A stretch of DNA of 64,000 nt, taken from the NCBI GenBank assembly GCA_963796325.1, contig CAWCLF010000001.1, positions 1,860,001 through 1,924,000 of the forward strand, written 5' to 3'. Position numbers and translations under genes: made by a program. Under the pieces are notes generated by a model. That model was not told the DNA's origin. It saw only the letters and a list, made by a program, of their open reading frames with translations, and did not search any database. This DNA is from CAVYGN01 sp963796325. Lineage in GTDB: Bacteria > Spirochaetota > Brevinematia > Brevinematales > JAOACQ01. Positions 17,638 through 26,772 of the stretch are shown one piece after another; within the stretch, counting starts at the first letter, position 1; the number at the start of each line of letters is the position of its first letter.

Positions 17638-18107
17638 TGAACTTGATTTCAAAAACCTTGTGTTTTTTTGAAAATATATTCTGGTATAATTTAAAACGCT
17701 TTAAACCTTTAAGTTTCTGGCGTGTCTTTTTTTTCCTTATCAATTTCATGCTTTTCCTTTCGACTCTTCTGGGTCTGCCGGAAAGGACCGAGTATTATAT
17801 TTTTATAATAGTCACATTGTCAAACTGGCTGTTCATTTTTACCCGGATCAACTCCAGGGCCGAGTCATACCAGCTGCTGAAACAGCTCGGGGCCTCCCGC
17901 ATTTTCATAATCACCGATAATATTATCGAGGTTTTTATCGTTTTCTTCATTACGGTATTTTTCTATTTTGTTCTTACCCTTTACGTTAAAACTTCTCCCC
18001 GATCGTTTGTTTTTATTTTATTCGAGGCTGCAGCGGTATTGCTTTTCATTCCTGCAGTTTCTGTTTTTATTCTTGCAAGAATGGAAAAAGAGATCCGGGA
18101 ATTATGA
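17637..18107 (+). CDS. Very short FtsX-like membrane protein
   Basis: The product has 156 residues from the ATG at 17637, which overlaps the previous stop; an ATG at 17625 is also possible. Four hydrophobic spans are visible: FWRVFFFLINFMLFLSTLLG, YYIFIIVTLSNWLFIF, a long third span after IEVFIV, and VLLFIPAVSVFILA. Between spans two and three is SYQLLKQLGASRIFIITDNIIE, which resembles the conserved cytoplasmic motif of FtsX/MacB permeases. The large extracellular loop usually found between spans one and two of FtsX is absent. The ATPase gene overlaps its stop by four bases. Confidence 0.65.
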   Translation: MNLISKTLCFFENIFWYNLKRFKPLSFWRVFFFLINFMLFLSTLLGLPERTEYYIFIIVTLSNWLFIFTRINSRAESYQLLKQLGASRIFIITDNIIEVFIVFFITVFFYFVLTLYVKTSPRSFVFILFEAAAVLLFIPAVSVFILARMEKEIREL

Positions 18108-18802
18108 CGGGTGTTTTTATGGATATTAAACTGATGCACATCTCAAAAAAATATAAATCGGTAGGCAATAAATTTATCAAAAGCCTCGATTCGATAAACA
18201 TTGATATTAATTACGGGAATTACGTTTCTTTTGTCGGCCCCTCGGGCAGCGGTAAAAGCACTCTTCTTAAGATCCTTACTTCCAATCTCAAACCGAGTTC
18301 CGGGGATGTTTTCTGGGGTAAATACCGTTTATCCGATATTTCTGAAAAAGATGTTACATTTCTCAGAAGGTCGAAGTTCGGAATAATTTTTCAGGACAAT
18401 CAGTTTGTCTATGAAATGTCTGTCGAGGATAACATTCTTTTACCGCTTGCTATCAACAACACGCTGATCAGGAACAAATTAAAATACTACGATATTTTGA
18501 TGGAAAGCCTCAATATCGTGGAACTTAAAAAAAGGACTCCTCATGAACTCAGCGGAGGCGAAAAAAAGAAGGTCGCCATAGCCCGTGCGCTTATTAATAA
18601 CCCTGAAATCCTTGTTGCGGACGAGCCGACCGCGAATCTCGACGATGTATCCGCCAGGGAAGTCTTCAACATCTTCGGCAACCTGAATAATTTAGGATTG
18701 ACTATTATAATAGCCACGCATGATCCGAGATTCGGAAATTACTGCAAGGAAATATATTTTATGGCAAACGGCAGGATCGAGAGTTTCAAGGGTAAAAACT
18801 GA
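18104..18802 (+). CDS. FtsE/LolD-type ABC ATPase
   Basis: The protein has about 232 residues, with Walker A GPSGSGKST, signature LSGGEKKKVAIARAL, Walker B ILVADEPTANLD and the switch histidine in IIIATHD. This is the pattern of the FtsE/LolD/MacB group. The ATG at 18104 overlaps the permease stop, and an ATG at 18119 is also plausible. Adjacent to a four-span FtsX-like protein, it most resembles FtsE. In known systems FtsEX transmits ATP hydrolysis to cell-wall enzymes outside the membrane. Which output this pair has is not known. A LolD-like lipoprotein role is the alternative, but no LolC/E is present. Confidence 0.85.
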   Translation: MTGVFMDIKLMHISKKYKSVGNKFIKSLDSINIDINYGNYVSFVGPSGSGKSTLLKILTSNLKPSSGDVFWGKYRLSDISEKDVTFLRRSKFGIIFQDNQFVYEMSVEDNILLPLAINNTLIRNKLKYYDILMESLNIVELKKRTPHELSGGEKKKVAIARALINNPEILVADEPTANLDDVSAREVFNIFGNLNNLGLTIIIATHDPRFGNYCKEIYFMANGRIESFKGKN

Positions 18803-18886
18803 TAACTGATGCTGCCGTCCCGGAATACATTATCAATATTTTCTCCGGACTTCCGATATGTACCGGTAAAATTTGAGGAAAGAAAG

Positions 18887-20929
18887 ATGATAAAAAAATA
18901 TTTATTCGCTCTCTTCATCAACTTCATACTGTTCGGAATTCTATTCTTTCTTTTCATCGGCATAGATATTAATATAAACTCGGCAATAAACAGGGTAATG
19001 ACTTCGAATTCAACCAATGCCGCAGCTCCTGTTCTCCCTCCGCAAGTCTCCGCCTGCAGTAATTTTATAAACTGGGACTCAAGCTTTTACAACGATCTTA
19101 ATAATGCCAATGATGAAACCAATTATGAAATAATAACGATTTCGTCAAACATCTCGGCCTATGCCGCTTTTTACTCGATAAAAAAGTCATACTACCGCTT
19201 CGAAGTGGAGCGGTTCCGCCTTCGCGGAAACATAGACCCGTTTAAATGCAGCATTGAAATATACAGGAATGGAACAAATGTCGGAAGTTACATGGGACCT
19301 AAACGCCTTTATTTTACGAAAATCAGCGGCTGCTATGCTGCGAATTGGGTTGAAGGATGGAAACCGGAGACGGGCATTTATAAAGCCGTCCTTTTTTATG
19401 ACAATAATCCCGTTAAAACTACTTCCTTTGAAATAATAGCGAGGAAACCTCTTGAATTTAAAAAGACGTTAAGCATTGTCAGCCTTGAATATAACCAGTC
19501 TATAATGAAAAGACCTGTTTACAGCAGCCGCGGTCAAAAAACCGATTTCCTGAGCGGATTGATCGACTGGATGGATTACGGAAAGATAGACGCTTTTTTT
19601 GCATTGACCGGAGAAACGACAGGCTGGGGGAATATCTCCGCCGATAAACCCTGGGAATATTACCCGCTAAAGAATCTTCAAACAATCGGGACTGCTCTTC
19701 ATGCTGCTAAAAAGATGGTCGGGGCTTATATAATGTGCTTTTATACGCCGCATGGAGGGTGGGAAAAAGCGGGTTATAAACCTGCAATGGGTCTTGATCC
19801 TTATAACGGAATAGGGCCATCCTCAAGGAATTTCGTCTCATTCAATGATGAAAAGAGATTCAGGGATATAGTCAATTTCGCAAGATACCTTAACAGTCTC
19901 GATTATGTCGATTTTATCGGGTTCGATTTTGTGCGCTTCGGTGAATTGGCCGGCTATGAAAATGCAGATGAATTTATTGCCGATATGAATGTGGAGACCC
20001 CCTCAGGCTGGAAGAATTATACCGGGGATGACAGGATGCTGTGGCTCGGCCGGAAATTACAGGGAGAGGAAAACAGCCCGGTCAAAGAAAAATGGAATCT
20101 ATGGATCGCTCATAAAACTGCGGATTTCATCTACCGTGTGAGGAACTGCGCCGGAATTACCAAACCTATCTGGGTTTTTACTCTCGGCTGGGACCATGGC
20201 AGGGAGCATGGCCAGGATCCTTATTTTTTTCAGGATGCGGGAGTGTTTTCAGATTTTGTTATGCTGTACGAAGCTTCTCCCGATATGTTCGAAGCTATGA
20301 AGAAGAGCTGGACCGCATATCTGGGTGATGAAACTCTTAATTATATCCCCGGCAACCAGATCGATTCCGTGCTGTTAAAAAGCATGTACGGCTATAACCC
20401 TGTTGAAGAATATTCTTACAGGTTGAAATCCGCCGTTAGTTACGCTCCGTATTTTTCAAGGGGAGTTTTTATCCATGACATGTCAAGGGCATTCTGGGGC
20501 AGGCTGGGTGATTATTCTTCTCTTGAATGGCTGATTTCAGGGCTGTCAAGTGTAAGTTTTGTCAGGTGGCTGAATAGCGAGATACCTTATAAGATTGAAA
20601 TAATTACAAACGAAGCGGAACCGTCATACGGATATGATCAGGGCATACCGGTCAGAATTGAATTTAACCCGGCATTTTTTCCTTTTTTAAAAGGAAAAAC
20701 GATTACTATTGAAAATATAGGAGATAATATTTATCAAAAAATTGACATTCCGGAAAAAACTAATATAATAATAAGCGTTAAAATTAATCCGAAGATAGGT
20801 AAGGTTCGATGGTTCGGGCTTTGTTCCAGAATCGACGGCTATCCTCCCTATTTTGCTTTCGACTACATAAGAAAAATTTATAGAAATATCGCTCTTAGGA
20901 AGATTCCGAAAGGATCAGGAAAATACTAA
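18887..20929 (+). CDS. Membrane-anchored putative TIM-barrel glycosidase
   Basis: From the ATG at 18887 (GAGGAAAG upstream) the protein has about 680 residues. It starts with one membrane anchor (YLFALFINFILFGILFFLFIG); the remainder should face the periplasm. The central part has blocks of a TIM-barrel hydrolase: GAYIMCFYTPHGGW, YVDFIGFDFVRFGELAGY, KPIWVFTLGWDHGREHG and FVMLYEASPDMFEAM. FDFVRF followed by an acidic site resembles putative glycoside hydrolases of the GHL10 type, but exact catalytic residues cannot be assigned. An N-terminal beta-rich region and a C-terminal beta domain flank the barrel. It follows the FtsE-like gene after 84 bases. Confidence 0.6.
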   Translation: MIKKYLFALFINFILFGILFFLFIGIDININSAINRVMTSNSTNAAAPVLPPQVSACSNFINWDSSFYNDLNNANDETNYEIITISSNISAYAAFYSIKKSYYRFEVERFRLRGNIDPFKCSIEIYRNGTNVGSYMGPKRLYFTKISGCYAANWVEGWKPETGIYKAVLFYDNNPVKTTSFEIIARKPLEFKKTLSIVSLEYNQSIMKRPVYSSRGQKTDFLSGLIDWMDYGKIDAFFALTGETTGWGNISADKPWEYYPLKNLQTIGTALHAAKKMVGAYIMCFYTPHGGWEKAGYKPAMGLDPYNGIGPSSRNFVSFNDEKRFRDIVNFARYLNSLDYVDFIGFDFVRFGELAGYENADEFIADMNVETPSGWKNYTGDDRMLWLGRKLQGEENSPVKEKWNLWIAHKTADFIYRVRNCAGITKPIWVFTLGWDHGREHGQDPYFFQDAGVFSDFVMLYEASPDMFEAMKKSWTAYLGDETLNYIPGNQIDSVLLKSMYGYNPVEEYSYRLKSAVSYAPYFSRGVFIHDMSRAFWGRLGDYSSLEWLISGLSSVSFVRWLNSEIPYKIEIITNEAEPSYGYDQGIPVRIEFNPAFFPFLKGKTITIENIGDNIYQKIDIPEKTNIIISVKINPKIGKVRWFGLCSRIDGYPPYFAFDYIRKIYRNIALRKIPKGSGKY

Positions 20930-20986
20930 GGTATTATCTATTCTGAATAAAAATAATAAGGGCAGTTCTTAAAACTAATTTTGTTA

Positions 20987-21016
20987 TTAACAATTAATAT
21001 TCTAAATTGTTATAAT
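20987..21016 (+). promoter_or_regulatory. Probable rho promoter and long leader
   Basis: TTAACA (20987-20992) and TATAAT (21011-21016) are 18 bases apart. The transcript would start near 21023, leaving a leader of about 190 bases before rho. Within it GGTCACTACTTC and GAAGTGACC are near-complementary (one arm has two extra bases) and may form a stem around 21024-21063. The 284-base gap otherwise contains nothing recognised. Confidence 0.5.
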
Positions 21017-21213
21017 TGCCCAATGGTCACTACTTCACCTGGATGGGTTTATAGAAGTGACCATAATCTATCCATGAAGGGGAATAATATTTCTCGCAGT
21101 GATTCGCTTTTCTTTTTTATAAAACCAATATTCAAAATAAACAAAAAATCTTTGTATATACTAACCGGGAAACCTGGATAAAATATATTTCAAAACCGAC
21201 TGAGGAGATAATT

Positions 21214-22674
21214 ATGCCGAGAAGGATAAGATTGAAAAACGGGAACGATGCCGATGAAAAATTAATGGATGCTCCGGATAAAATAAGTCAGGACGATAAA
21301 ATAAGCCAGGATATTGAAGATACTAAAAACGACCTTTTCAGTTCATACGTCCATACCAATGATCCTGAAGAGGTTATGAAGCAGATATTCACAGATGATA
21401 AAAGAATTTATATTAATAAGCTGAAACAGCTGTCGATCACTGAACTTACCATCATAGCAGAACAGCTCAATATAGATAATTACGAGTCGATGCATACCCA
21501 GGAAATGGTATATCAGATTCTGCGTAAGCATGCCGACAACGAAGGCATTATTTACGGCGGAGGCATTCTCCAGGTTATAGAAGGAGGCTTCGGTTTTCTA
21601 AGGTCTCAAAGGTATAACTTCCTGCCGAGCTCGGACGATATCTACGTATCCCCGTCGCAGATCTCATTATTTAAACTCAGAACGGGCGATACGGTTGAAG
21701 GACATATAAGGCCTCCGAAAAGGACCGAAGAGGAGAAATTTTTCGCTCTGCTAAGAATTGAAAAGATCAACGATAAATCGCCCGATGAGGCAAGGAGAAG
21801 GACCCTTTTTGATAACCTTACTCCTCTTTTCCCTGAGAGAAAGATTAAGCTTGAAACTGACAGCGATGAAATAGCGATGAGGATCATGGATTTATTTACA
21901 CCGATAGGCAAGGGGCAGAGAGGACTTGTCGTATCTCCCCCCAAAGCCGGTAAAACCGTTTTATTAAAAAAGATAGCGAACAGCATAACGGCCAACCATC
22001 CTGAAGTCCGCCTTATAATATTCCTTGTCGATGAAAGACCTGAAGAAGTCACGGATATGCAGAGATCCGTCCAGGCGGAAGTCCTGAGTTCAACTTTCGA
22101 CGAACCTGCATCGAAACATGTCCTTGTCGCTCAAATGGTGCTTGAAAAAGCGAAGAGGCTTGTAGAAAGCGGCTATGACGTCGTCATTCTTCTCGATTCC
22201 ATAACCCGTCTTGCCAGGGCCTATAACCAGGTCGAACCGGCCAGCGGTAAAATCCTTTCGGGAGGCATCGATTCCAACGCTCTCCATAAACCCAAAAAAT
22301 TCTTCGGCGCAGCGAGGAATATTGAGGAAGGAGGCAGCCTCACTATTATAGCTACGGCTCTCGTCGATACCGGCAGCAAAATGGATGAAGTAATATACGA
22401 GGAATTCAAGGGAACAGGCAATATGGAAATCCATCTTGACAGGAACCTTTCGAACATAAGGATTTTCCCGTCCATAGATATCAAGCTTTCCGGTACCAGA
22501 AGGGAAGAACTTTTGCTCTCCAACGATTCGCTTGAAAAGATCAGGATGCTCAGGAAAGTTTTTGCATCCATGCCCAATGAAGAGATCATTCCCAAGCTTA
22601 CAACCGCAATGCGGAAGACCGATAAAAACGAGGATTTCCTTAATAATATCCAGTATTTTTCAAACATATCATAG
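21214..22674 (+). CDS. rho: Transcription termination factor Rho
   Basis: A hexameric RNA helicase that ends untranslated transcription. Domains in order: a charged N-terminal extension of about 60 residues with the duplicated DKISQD, the Rho N-terminal helical domain, and the RNA-binding cold-shock fold with GFGFLR at about 125-130. Then comes the ATPase core with Walker A (SPPKAGKTVLL, near residue 245), VVILLDSITRLARAYN as Walker B region, SGGIDSNALHKPKKFFGAARN, and the R-loop around DEVIYEEFKGTGN. Length is 486. It is followed by rpmE after a promoter of its own. Confidence 0.97.
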   Translation: MPRRIRLKNGNDADEKLMDAPDKISQDDKISQDIEDTKNDLFSSYVHTNDPEEVMKQIFTDDKRIYINKLKQLSITELTIIAEQLNIDNYESMHTQEMVYQILRKHADNEGIIYGGGILQVIEGGFGFLRSQRYNFLPSSDDIYVSPSQISLFKLRTGDTVEGHIRPPKRTEEEKFFALLRIEKINDKSPDEARRRTLFDNLTPLFPERKIKLETDSDEIAMRIMDLFTPIGKGQRGLVVSPPKAGKTVLLKKIANSITANHPEVRLIIFLVDERPEEVTDMQRSVQAEVLSSTFDEPASKHVLVAQMVLEKAKRLVESGYDVVILLDSITRLARAYNQVEPASGKILSGGIDSNALHKPKKFFGAARNIEEGGSLTIIATALVDTGSKMDEVIYEEFKGTGNMEIHLDRNLSNIRIFPSIDIKLSGTRREELLLSNDSLEKIRMLRKVFASMPNEEIIPKLTTAMRKTDKNEDFLNNIQYFSNIS

Positions 22675-22803
22675 TTATATCCCCCGGTTAGGGCAGTAAT
22701 AACAAACGAATATTGCTTATTATACGACAATAATTTTTTTATTTCGGTGATGAGGCATGCATTGTCTGCATTGATGCCGTTTAACGCCTGAGGAACGCTT
22801 TTT

Positions 22804-22832
22804 TTGACTTATAGCCTATAATATATTATAAT
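22804..22832 (+). promoter_or_regulatory. Promoter for rpmE-xseA
   Basis: TTGACT (22804-22809) and TATAAT (22827-22832) with exactly 17 bases between. The expected transcript begins near 22839, and rpmE starts at 22866 after AGGAGAAGG. Strong match. Confidence 0.72.
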
Positions 22833-22865
22833 TTTATATTATTATACATAATCAGGAGAAGGCAG

Positions 22866-23066
22866 ATGAAAGAAGGAATCCACCCCAAGGTATTCAATAC
22901 CAAGGTCAGATGTACATGCGGCAATGAATTTACAATTCAAACCGTGGTTCCTGAGATCAGTGTTGAAATCTGCTCTAAATGTCATCCGTTCTATACCGGC
23001 CAGAAAAGAATAGCTGAGAGGGGCGGTATGGTAGACAGGTTCAAGAAGAGATATAATATCAAATAA
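22866..23066 (+). CDS. rpmE: Ribosomal protein L31, zinc-binding form
   Basis: The 66-residue protein begins MKEGIHPKVF, the family start, and has four cysteines (Cys16, Cys18, Cys36, Cys39) in the C-x-C and C-x-x-C arrangement of the zinc-containing type A L31. The C-terminal segment FYTGQKRI is also typical. It follows a good ribosome site (AGGAG). xseA starts eight bases after its stop. It sits at the edge of the 50S subunit and helps link the subunits. Confidence 0.97.
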   Translation: MKEGIHPKVFNTKVRCTCGNEFTIQTVVPEISVEICSKCHPFYTGQKRIAERGGMVDRFKKRYNIK

Positions 23067-23074
23067 TAAGATAA

Positions 23075-24292
23075 ATGAACGGGCATACGTCACAGGCCTT
23101 AAGCGTAAGCGCTGTCGCTAAATTCGTTTATTCGATCATATCTCAGAATATTACACCGCTCTGGATCAGGGGCGAGATATCAAATCTTAAAATCCATCAA
23201 AACGGCAATGTTTATTTTAACATCAAGGATAATGAAGCAAAGCTCAATGCAATCATAATGTCGGATTCACCCGCTCTTAAAAACGCGTCGGTCTTGCGCG
23301 ACGGCATTGAAATTGTCGTGCATGGAAGAATTTCGTATTATAAAAAAGAAGGTTATATATCCCTTTTCATCGATGAAGTTGAGCTTATAGGCGAAGGAAT
23401 TCTCAAGCAGAAATTCGACGAGCTTAAAAACAGGCTTGAAAAAGAGGGGCTCTTCGCCCGTGAGCATAAAAGGAAAATTCCGGAATACCCTCAATGCGTC
23501 GGTGTCGTCACATCCGGAACCGGGGCTGCAATCCGGGATATACTGAATGTCATAAACCGCAGGTTTTCAGGTGTGAGAATAATACTTTTCCCTGCTGCTG
23601 TTCAGGGTGAAACTGCGGTAAACGAGATTGTGAATGCTATTAGAGCTGCAAACGATTTTGCTTCCGATTTCCTGGATGTTTTGATAGTAGGGAGAGGAGG
23701 GGGGTCTCTTGAAGACCTCTGGTGCTTCAACGAAGAAGCTACGGCAAGGGCGATTTACTCTTCAAAAATTCCGGTAATATCCGCCGTCGGCCATGAAATA
23801 GATTATACGATAGCGGATTACGTAGCGGATTTAAGGGCGCCGACCCCCTCGGCAGCAGCTGAACTTGTAGTCAAGGATAAAAAGGATATTTTAAACCGTA
23901 TTTCAAGTTTAAAAGACAGGATCGGGAAACTTTTAGAGATACAATTAGATTACCTTCAGAATTTTCTTGAAATAAGGGGTAAAAACACTATCGAAAGGCT
24001 ATTCAGGGACCAGCTTTCCGATTTATCTCTGACATTGGAAAACCTTTCGATAAGATTCACGAATAACTTCACGAATTATCTTTCCGCAGCAAAAAAATCT
24101 GTTGATTTTTATCAGAGCAAGCTTAAAACCCTTCATCCCTATAACACTCTGAAAAGAGGATATTCAATAACCGAACTTACCGACGCAAGCGGTTCAAAAA
24201 AAGTCGTAACGTCAAAAATCGATGTAAGCCATGGCGATAAGGTTACAACAAAAGTCTATGACGGCTCTTTCGATTCTATCGTTCAGTCGTAA
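23075..24292 (+). CDS. xseA: Exodeoxyribonuclease VII large subunit
   Basis: XseA is the catalytic subunit of a single-strand-specific exonuclease. The 405 residues contain the N-terminal OB fold (LWIRGEISNLKIHQNGNVYFNIKD), then VGVVTSGTGAAIRDI, VLIVGRGGGSLEDLWCFNEE, PVISAVGHEIDYTIADYVADLRAPTPSAAAE, and a coiled-coil C-terminal region ending in NTLKRGYSI. All are family landmarks. No xseB small-subunit gene follows in this window; the next gene is convergent and overlaps the xseA stop by ten bases. Confidence 0.96.
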   Translation: MNGHTSQALSVSAVAKFVYSIISQNITPLWIRGEISNLKIHQNGNVYFNIKDNEAKLNAIIMSDSPALKNASVLRDGIEIVVHGRISYYKKEGYISLFIDEVELIGEGILKQKFDELKNRLEKEGLFAREHKRKIPEYPQCVGVVTSGTGAAIRDILNVINRRFSGVRIILFPAAVQGETAVNEIVNAIRAANDFASDFLDVLIVGRGGGSLEDLWCFNEEATARAIYSSKIPVISAVGHEIDYTIADYVADLRAPTPSAAAELVVKDKKDILNRISSLKDRIGKLLEIQLDYLQNFLEIRGKNTIERLFRDQLSDLSLTLENLSIRFTNNFTNYLSAAKKSVDFYQSKLKTLHPYNTLKRGYSITELTDASGSKKVVTSKIDVSHGDKVTTKVYDGSFDSIVQS

Positions 24293-24621
24293 TCATGAAG
24301 GGACAGGAATTTTGCATCGAGTTTGTAATCTGCCATGTCAAATGTTATTAAGATCGGATTCTGTTTATTAGGCCTTTCAAGGTATACTGCTCCGAAAGTG
24401 AACAGGGTTGCCTTGTAATTGCCGCCCTGGTAGGTAAACTCCAGCACATAGGGCGTTTCCTTGGTTACTATCACATTCTGGACATCGGCAAGCGGGATTC
24501 CGGCGCCATGGTAAGCGAAACCCTTGAATGGGAAAACCACGTCGGCAAAATGGAAAGAAAACCCGGCCGAATATACGGATAAGAAAATCAACAATGAAAC
24601 AGCTATCGTCCTGATACGCAT
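24283..24621 (-). CDS. Small secreted protein of unknown function
   Basis: The 112-residue product has a signal peptide (MRIRTIAVSLLIFLSVYSAGFS) and a beta-rich mature part of about 88 residues. I do not recognise a family. It has a clear AGGAGG ribosome site and its own promoter (24649-24677), so it looks like a real gene. The stop overlaps the convergent xseA by ten bases. A short YLERPNKQNPILITFDMADYK segment is the most distinctive part. It may be periplasmic. Confidence 0.7.
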   Translation of the reverse strand: MRIRTIAVSLLIFLSVYSAGFSFHFADVVFPFKGFAYHGAGIPLADVQNVIVTKETPYVLEFTYQGGNYKATLFTFGAVYLERPNKQNPILITFDMADYKLDAKFLSLHDYD

Positions 24622-24648
24622 AACAAGCCTCCTACTTTCGTCAAATAT

Positions 24649-24677
24649 ATATTACTTCGATTTTCATGTCATGTCAA
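24649..24677 (-). promoter_or_regulatory. Promoter for the small secreted protein
   Basis: On the minus strand TTGACA (24677-24672) and TAATAT (24654-24649) are 17 bases apart, followed by AGGAGG before the ATG. Nearby at 24693-24717 the plus strand has a short tandem GCCGGAA-like repeat. Confidence 0.62.
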
Positions 24678-24824
24678 TAGGGATTTTATAAGCCGGCAGC
24701 CGGAAGCCGGAAGTCATATTTGCCGTAAATTGCTATCGAAATCCGCTCGTAAGGCTTGAGTTCGGCTTTCATCCATAGAGAATTATTGCGGTGAAATTAT
24801 TTATTTCATAAAAGCTTTTCGCAG

Positions 24825-25697
24825 TCATTCCGGCGTCTTCAAAACCAGGTTGGAGATCTCTTCGAGCTCTATTTCCATGCCCATTCCCCCTGCTTTTACA
24901 GGGATCCTCCTGCCGGAATCTTCGACATACCAGCTTGCGTCTTTTAAAATCTCTCCGATAAGGCTTCCTAAAAAACGGTCTGAAACCGAGGTTTCAATTT
25001 TATATGTATTGAATTTCCCGGCTTTTACGGTAACAGTCTCTTTTTTAACTTTCCGGAGGGTTACAGGAAGCGGGTCCTTCATGAAAAAGGGCATTATCCA
25101 GTACATTATCCCTCCGCTGCCGGGATCGATAAGCCGGTAACTGATGAAATTTTTTGAAAGAGCATCAGTAGAAGGGTATCCCTTTTTAATTTTGATCGTA
25201 CTTGTCATTGTCGAATTTATGTTGTTCGTTACCGATCTCGATGTATATTTTACCAGGCCCTTTTCAGGGAATAAAAGGTAACGCCAGTAAACCAGCCCGG
25301 ATGCGCCTACTTTGGAAAAATCCTGCAGTTCGTCAGGCTTTAGATTCCCAACGGATTCGATAGCGGATGCCGTTTCCGGATCGATGAGGCACGAGACGGG
25401 CCAGTTAGTGTATTCGTACGATAATTTTTCTCCCTTTTTAACTGAAATGACATCTACATATAGCCGGTAATAAATGCCGCCTTTTCCGTTTGTCACAATT
25501 CTGGTTACATCATAAAAATCGCTTTCCTTTTCACCCCCGTTATACATCCCCCAATGGAGAAATTCACCATCGCGGATATCAGGCGAACTGTAAATTTTCA
25601 TCGGGCCGTTAAGTTTATTGTTTGCAGAACATGAAGTTATCATTATTAATAGCGCTGCAAATAAGATACATACCGGAAAGAACATTATTCCTTTCAT
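24825..25697 (-). CDS. Lipoprotein, DUF3108-like
   Basis: The 290-residue protein has a lipoprotein signal (MKGIMFFPVCILFAALLIMITSC, lipobox ITSC near residue 23). The C-terminal half has ETVTVKAGKFNTYKIETSVSD followed by WYVEDSGRRIPVKA, the arrangement of DUF3108-type envelope proteins, where a modified substrate-like strand is converted by a tail. It is the third gene of a unit beginning with the four-span membrane protein and winged-helix regulator upstream (54-base gap). Its function is unknown. Confidence 0.66.
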   Translation of the reverse strand: MKGIMFFPVCILFAALLIMITSCSANNKLNGPMKIYSSPDIRDGEFLHWGMYNGGEKESDFYDVTRIVTNGKGGIYYRLYVDVISVKKGEKLSYEYTNWPVSCLIDPETASAIESVGNLKPDELQDFSKVGASGLVYWRYLLFPEKGLVKYTSRSVTNNINSTMTSTIKIKKGYPSTDALSKNFISYRLIDPGSGGIMYWIMPFFMKDPLPVTLRKVKKETVTVKAGKFNTYKIETSVSDRFLGSLIGEILKDASWYVEDSGRRIPVKAGGMGMEIELEEISNLVLKTPE

Positions 25698-25751
25698 GAT
25701 TTATCCTCCCTTATTGGTAAAACAGAATCCGGGCTCTTAATTGAAAAAACA

Positions 25752-26069
25752 TTAATTTTTAAAGGATTTTATCAAATTTTCCATCGAGATCAGGTAGTCG
25801 TCAAGCTCCTTTATTCCCATCTCGCTGATCGTAACTGTCGTCAGCGGCTTTTTATCTATAAATTTTTTATCGATAAAAATATAGCCCGATTCTTCCAGTA
25901 TCCTCAGGTGTGTCGAAAGATTGCCGGCGGTAAATCCGAAAAATTCCTTTAAATCCGAGAAACTCATTTTGCGCAGAGGAAGGCTGGCTAATTTCATCAG
26001 TATTAAAAATCTCGACCGTTCATGGATGATATTGTCGTCCAGCAGATTTTTATCGATTTCGATGCTCAC
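25752..26069 (-). CDS. Winged-helix transcriptional regulator
   Basis: A 105-residue DNA-binding protein with a complete winged-helix fold: RFLILMKLASLPLRKMSFSDLKEFFGFTAGNLSTHLRILEESGYI, then a wing (KPLTTVTISEMG) and a dimerisation helix. It resembles small MarR/ArsR-like regulators of the type often paired with a membrane protein. The start is a GTG overlapping the stop of the membrane protein gene (GTGA). A 17-base palindrome in the promoter of the unit is a likely autoregulatory operator. Confidence 0.85.
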   Translation of the reverse strand: MSIEIDKNLLDDNIIHERSRFLILMKLASLPLRKMSFSDLKEFFGFTAGNLSTHLRILEESGYIFIDKKFIDKKPLTTVTISEMGIKELDDYLISMENLIKSFKN

Positions 26070-26749
26070 TTTCTGACCTTTTTTGTTTTATTTATTTTAT
26101 TTACTATTTCAATGATAAAGCCCATTGTAAATATGGACAATCCGAATGTCGACCCCGCCCAGACAAGAGTATCGATAGGTGAGGAGTTGATAAACAGGAT
26201 AGAGGAGGCTCCCGGGACAATGAAAATGATTCCGGGAATAAGAAATTCGTTGAGGGAATATAAGATTCCTATCATTACGTACAAAAGGCCGGCGGCGATC
26301 GCTATCACGGGGAAAATCATTTGAATCGAACCCGATAAGGAAAAGTATGCCGAGAAATATACAGCCAGGACGCCTACGATCGAAAAAAGCCGTATCAATT
26401 GCCCGCCCATTGTTTTTTGTGCCATTTTAAAGACGGATAATTTCGGGTCGATATCATGTTCCATTATAAACAATTTTACCAGGCCGATCAGAATCAAAAT
26501 CAATATTCCCGCCGAGATCATTATTATTCTTATCCGTACAGGAATCTGCAAAAAACTTCCATACCTGGAAATGAAATAATAAAACAGCATCGTGAAGAAC
26601 AGGATGAACGAACCGGAAAACCATAAATAAATACGGAAAGATTTGGTAATAATAATTTTACGGATAAAATCATGATTGCGAAGAAGCATGGATCGGAAGA
26701 ATTTTAAATCTTCGCTTATTTTCATTATTTCATCTGGAATTTGCGCCAT
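26066..26749 (-). CDS. Four- to six-span membrane protein of a regulator pair
   Basis: A 227-residue product from the ATG at 26749 (AGGAG upstream). After a charged N-terminus of about 40 residues come hydrophobic spans, including IYLWFSGSFILFFTMLFYYFI, IIMISAGILILILIGLVKLFI, LIRLFSIVGVLAVYFSAYFSL, MIFPVIAIAAGLLYVMIGIL and IFIVPGASSILFI. I cannot name a family. Gene order membrane protein then small winged-helix regulator recurs in many bacteria as an autoregulated pair. It shares GTGA with the regulator gene and sits under a palindromic operator. Confidence 0.75.
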   Translation of the reverse strand: MAQIPDEIMKISEDLKFFRSMLLRNHDFIRKIIITKSFRIYLWFSGSFILFFTMLFYYFISRYGSFLQIPVRIRIIMISAGILILILIGLVKLFIMEHDIDPKLSVFKMAQKTMGGQLIRLFSIVGVLAVYFSAYFSLSGSIQMIFPVIAIAAGLLYVMIGILYSLNEFLIPGIIFIVPGASSILFINSSPIDTLVWAGSTFGLSIFTMGFIIEIVNKINKTKKVRK

Positions 26750-26772
26750 AAACAACTCCTGTAACACAAACA

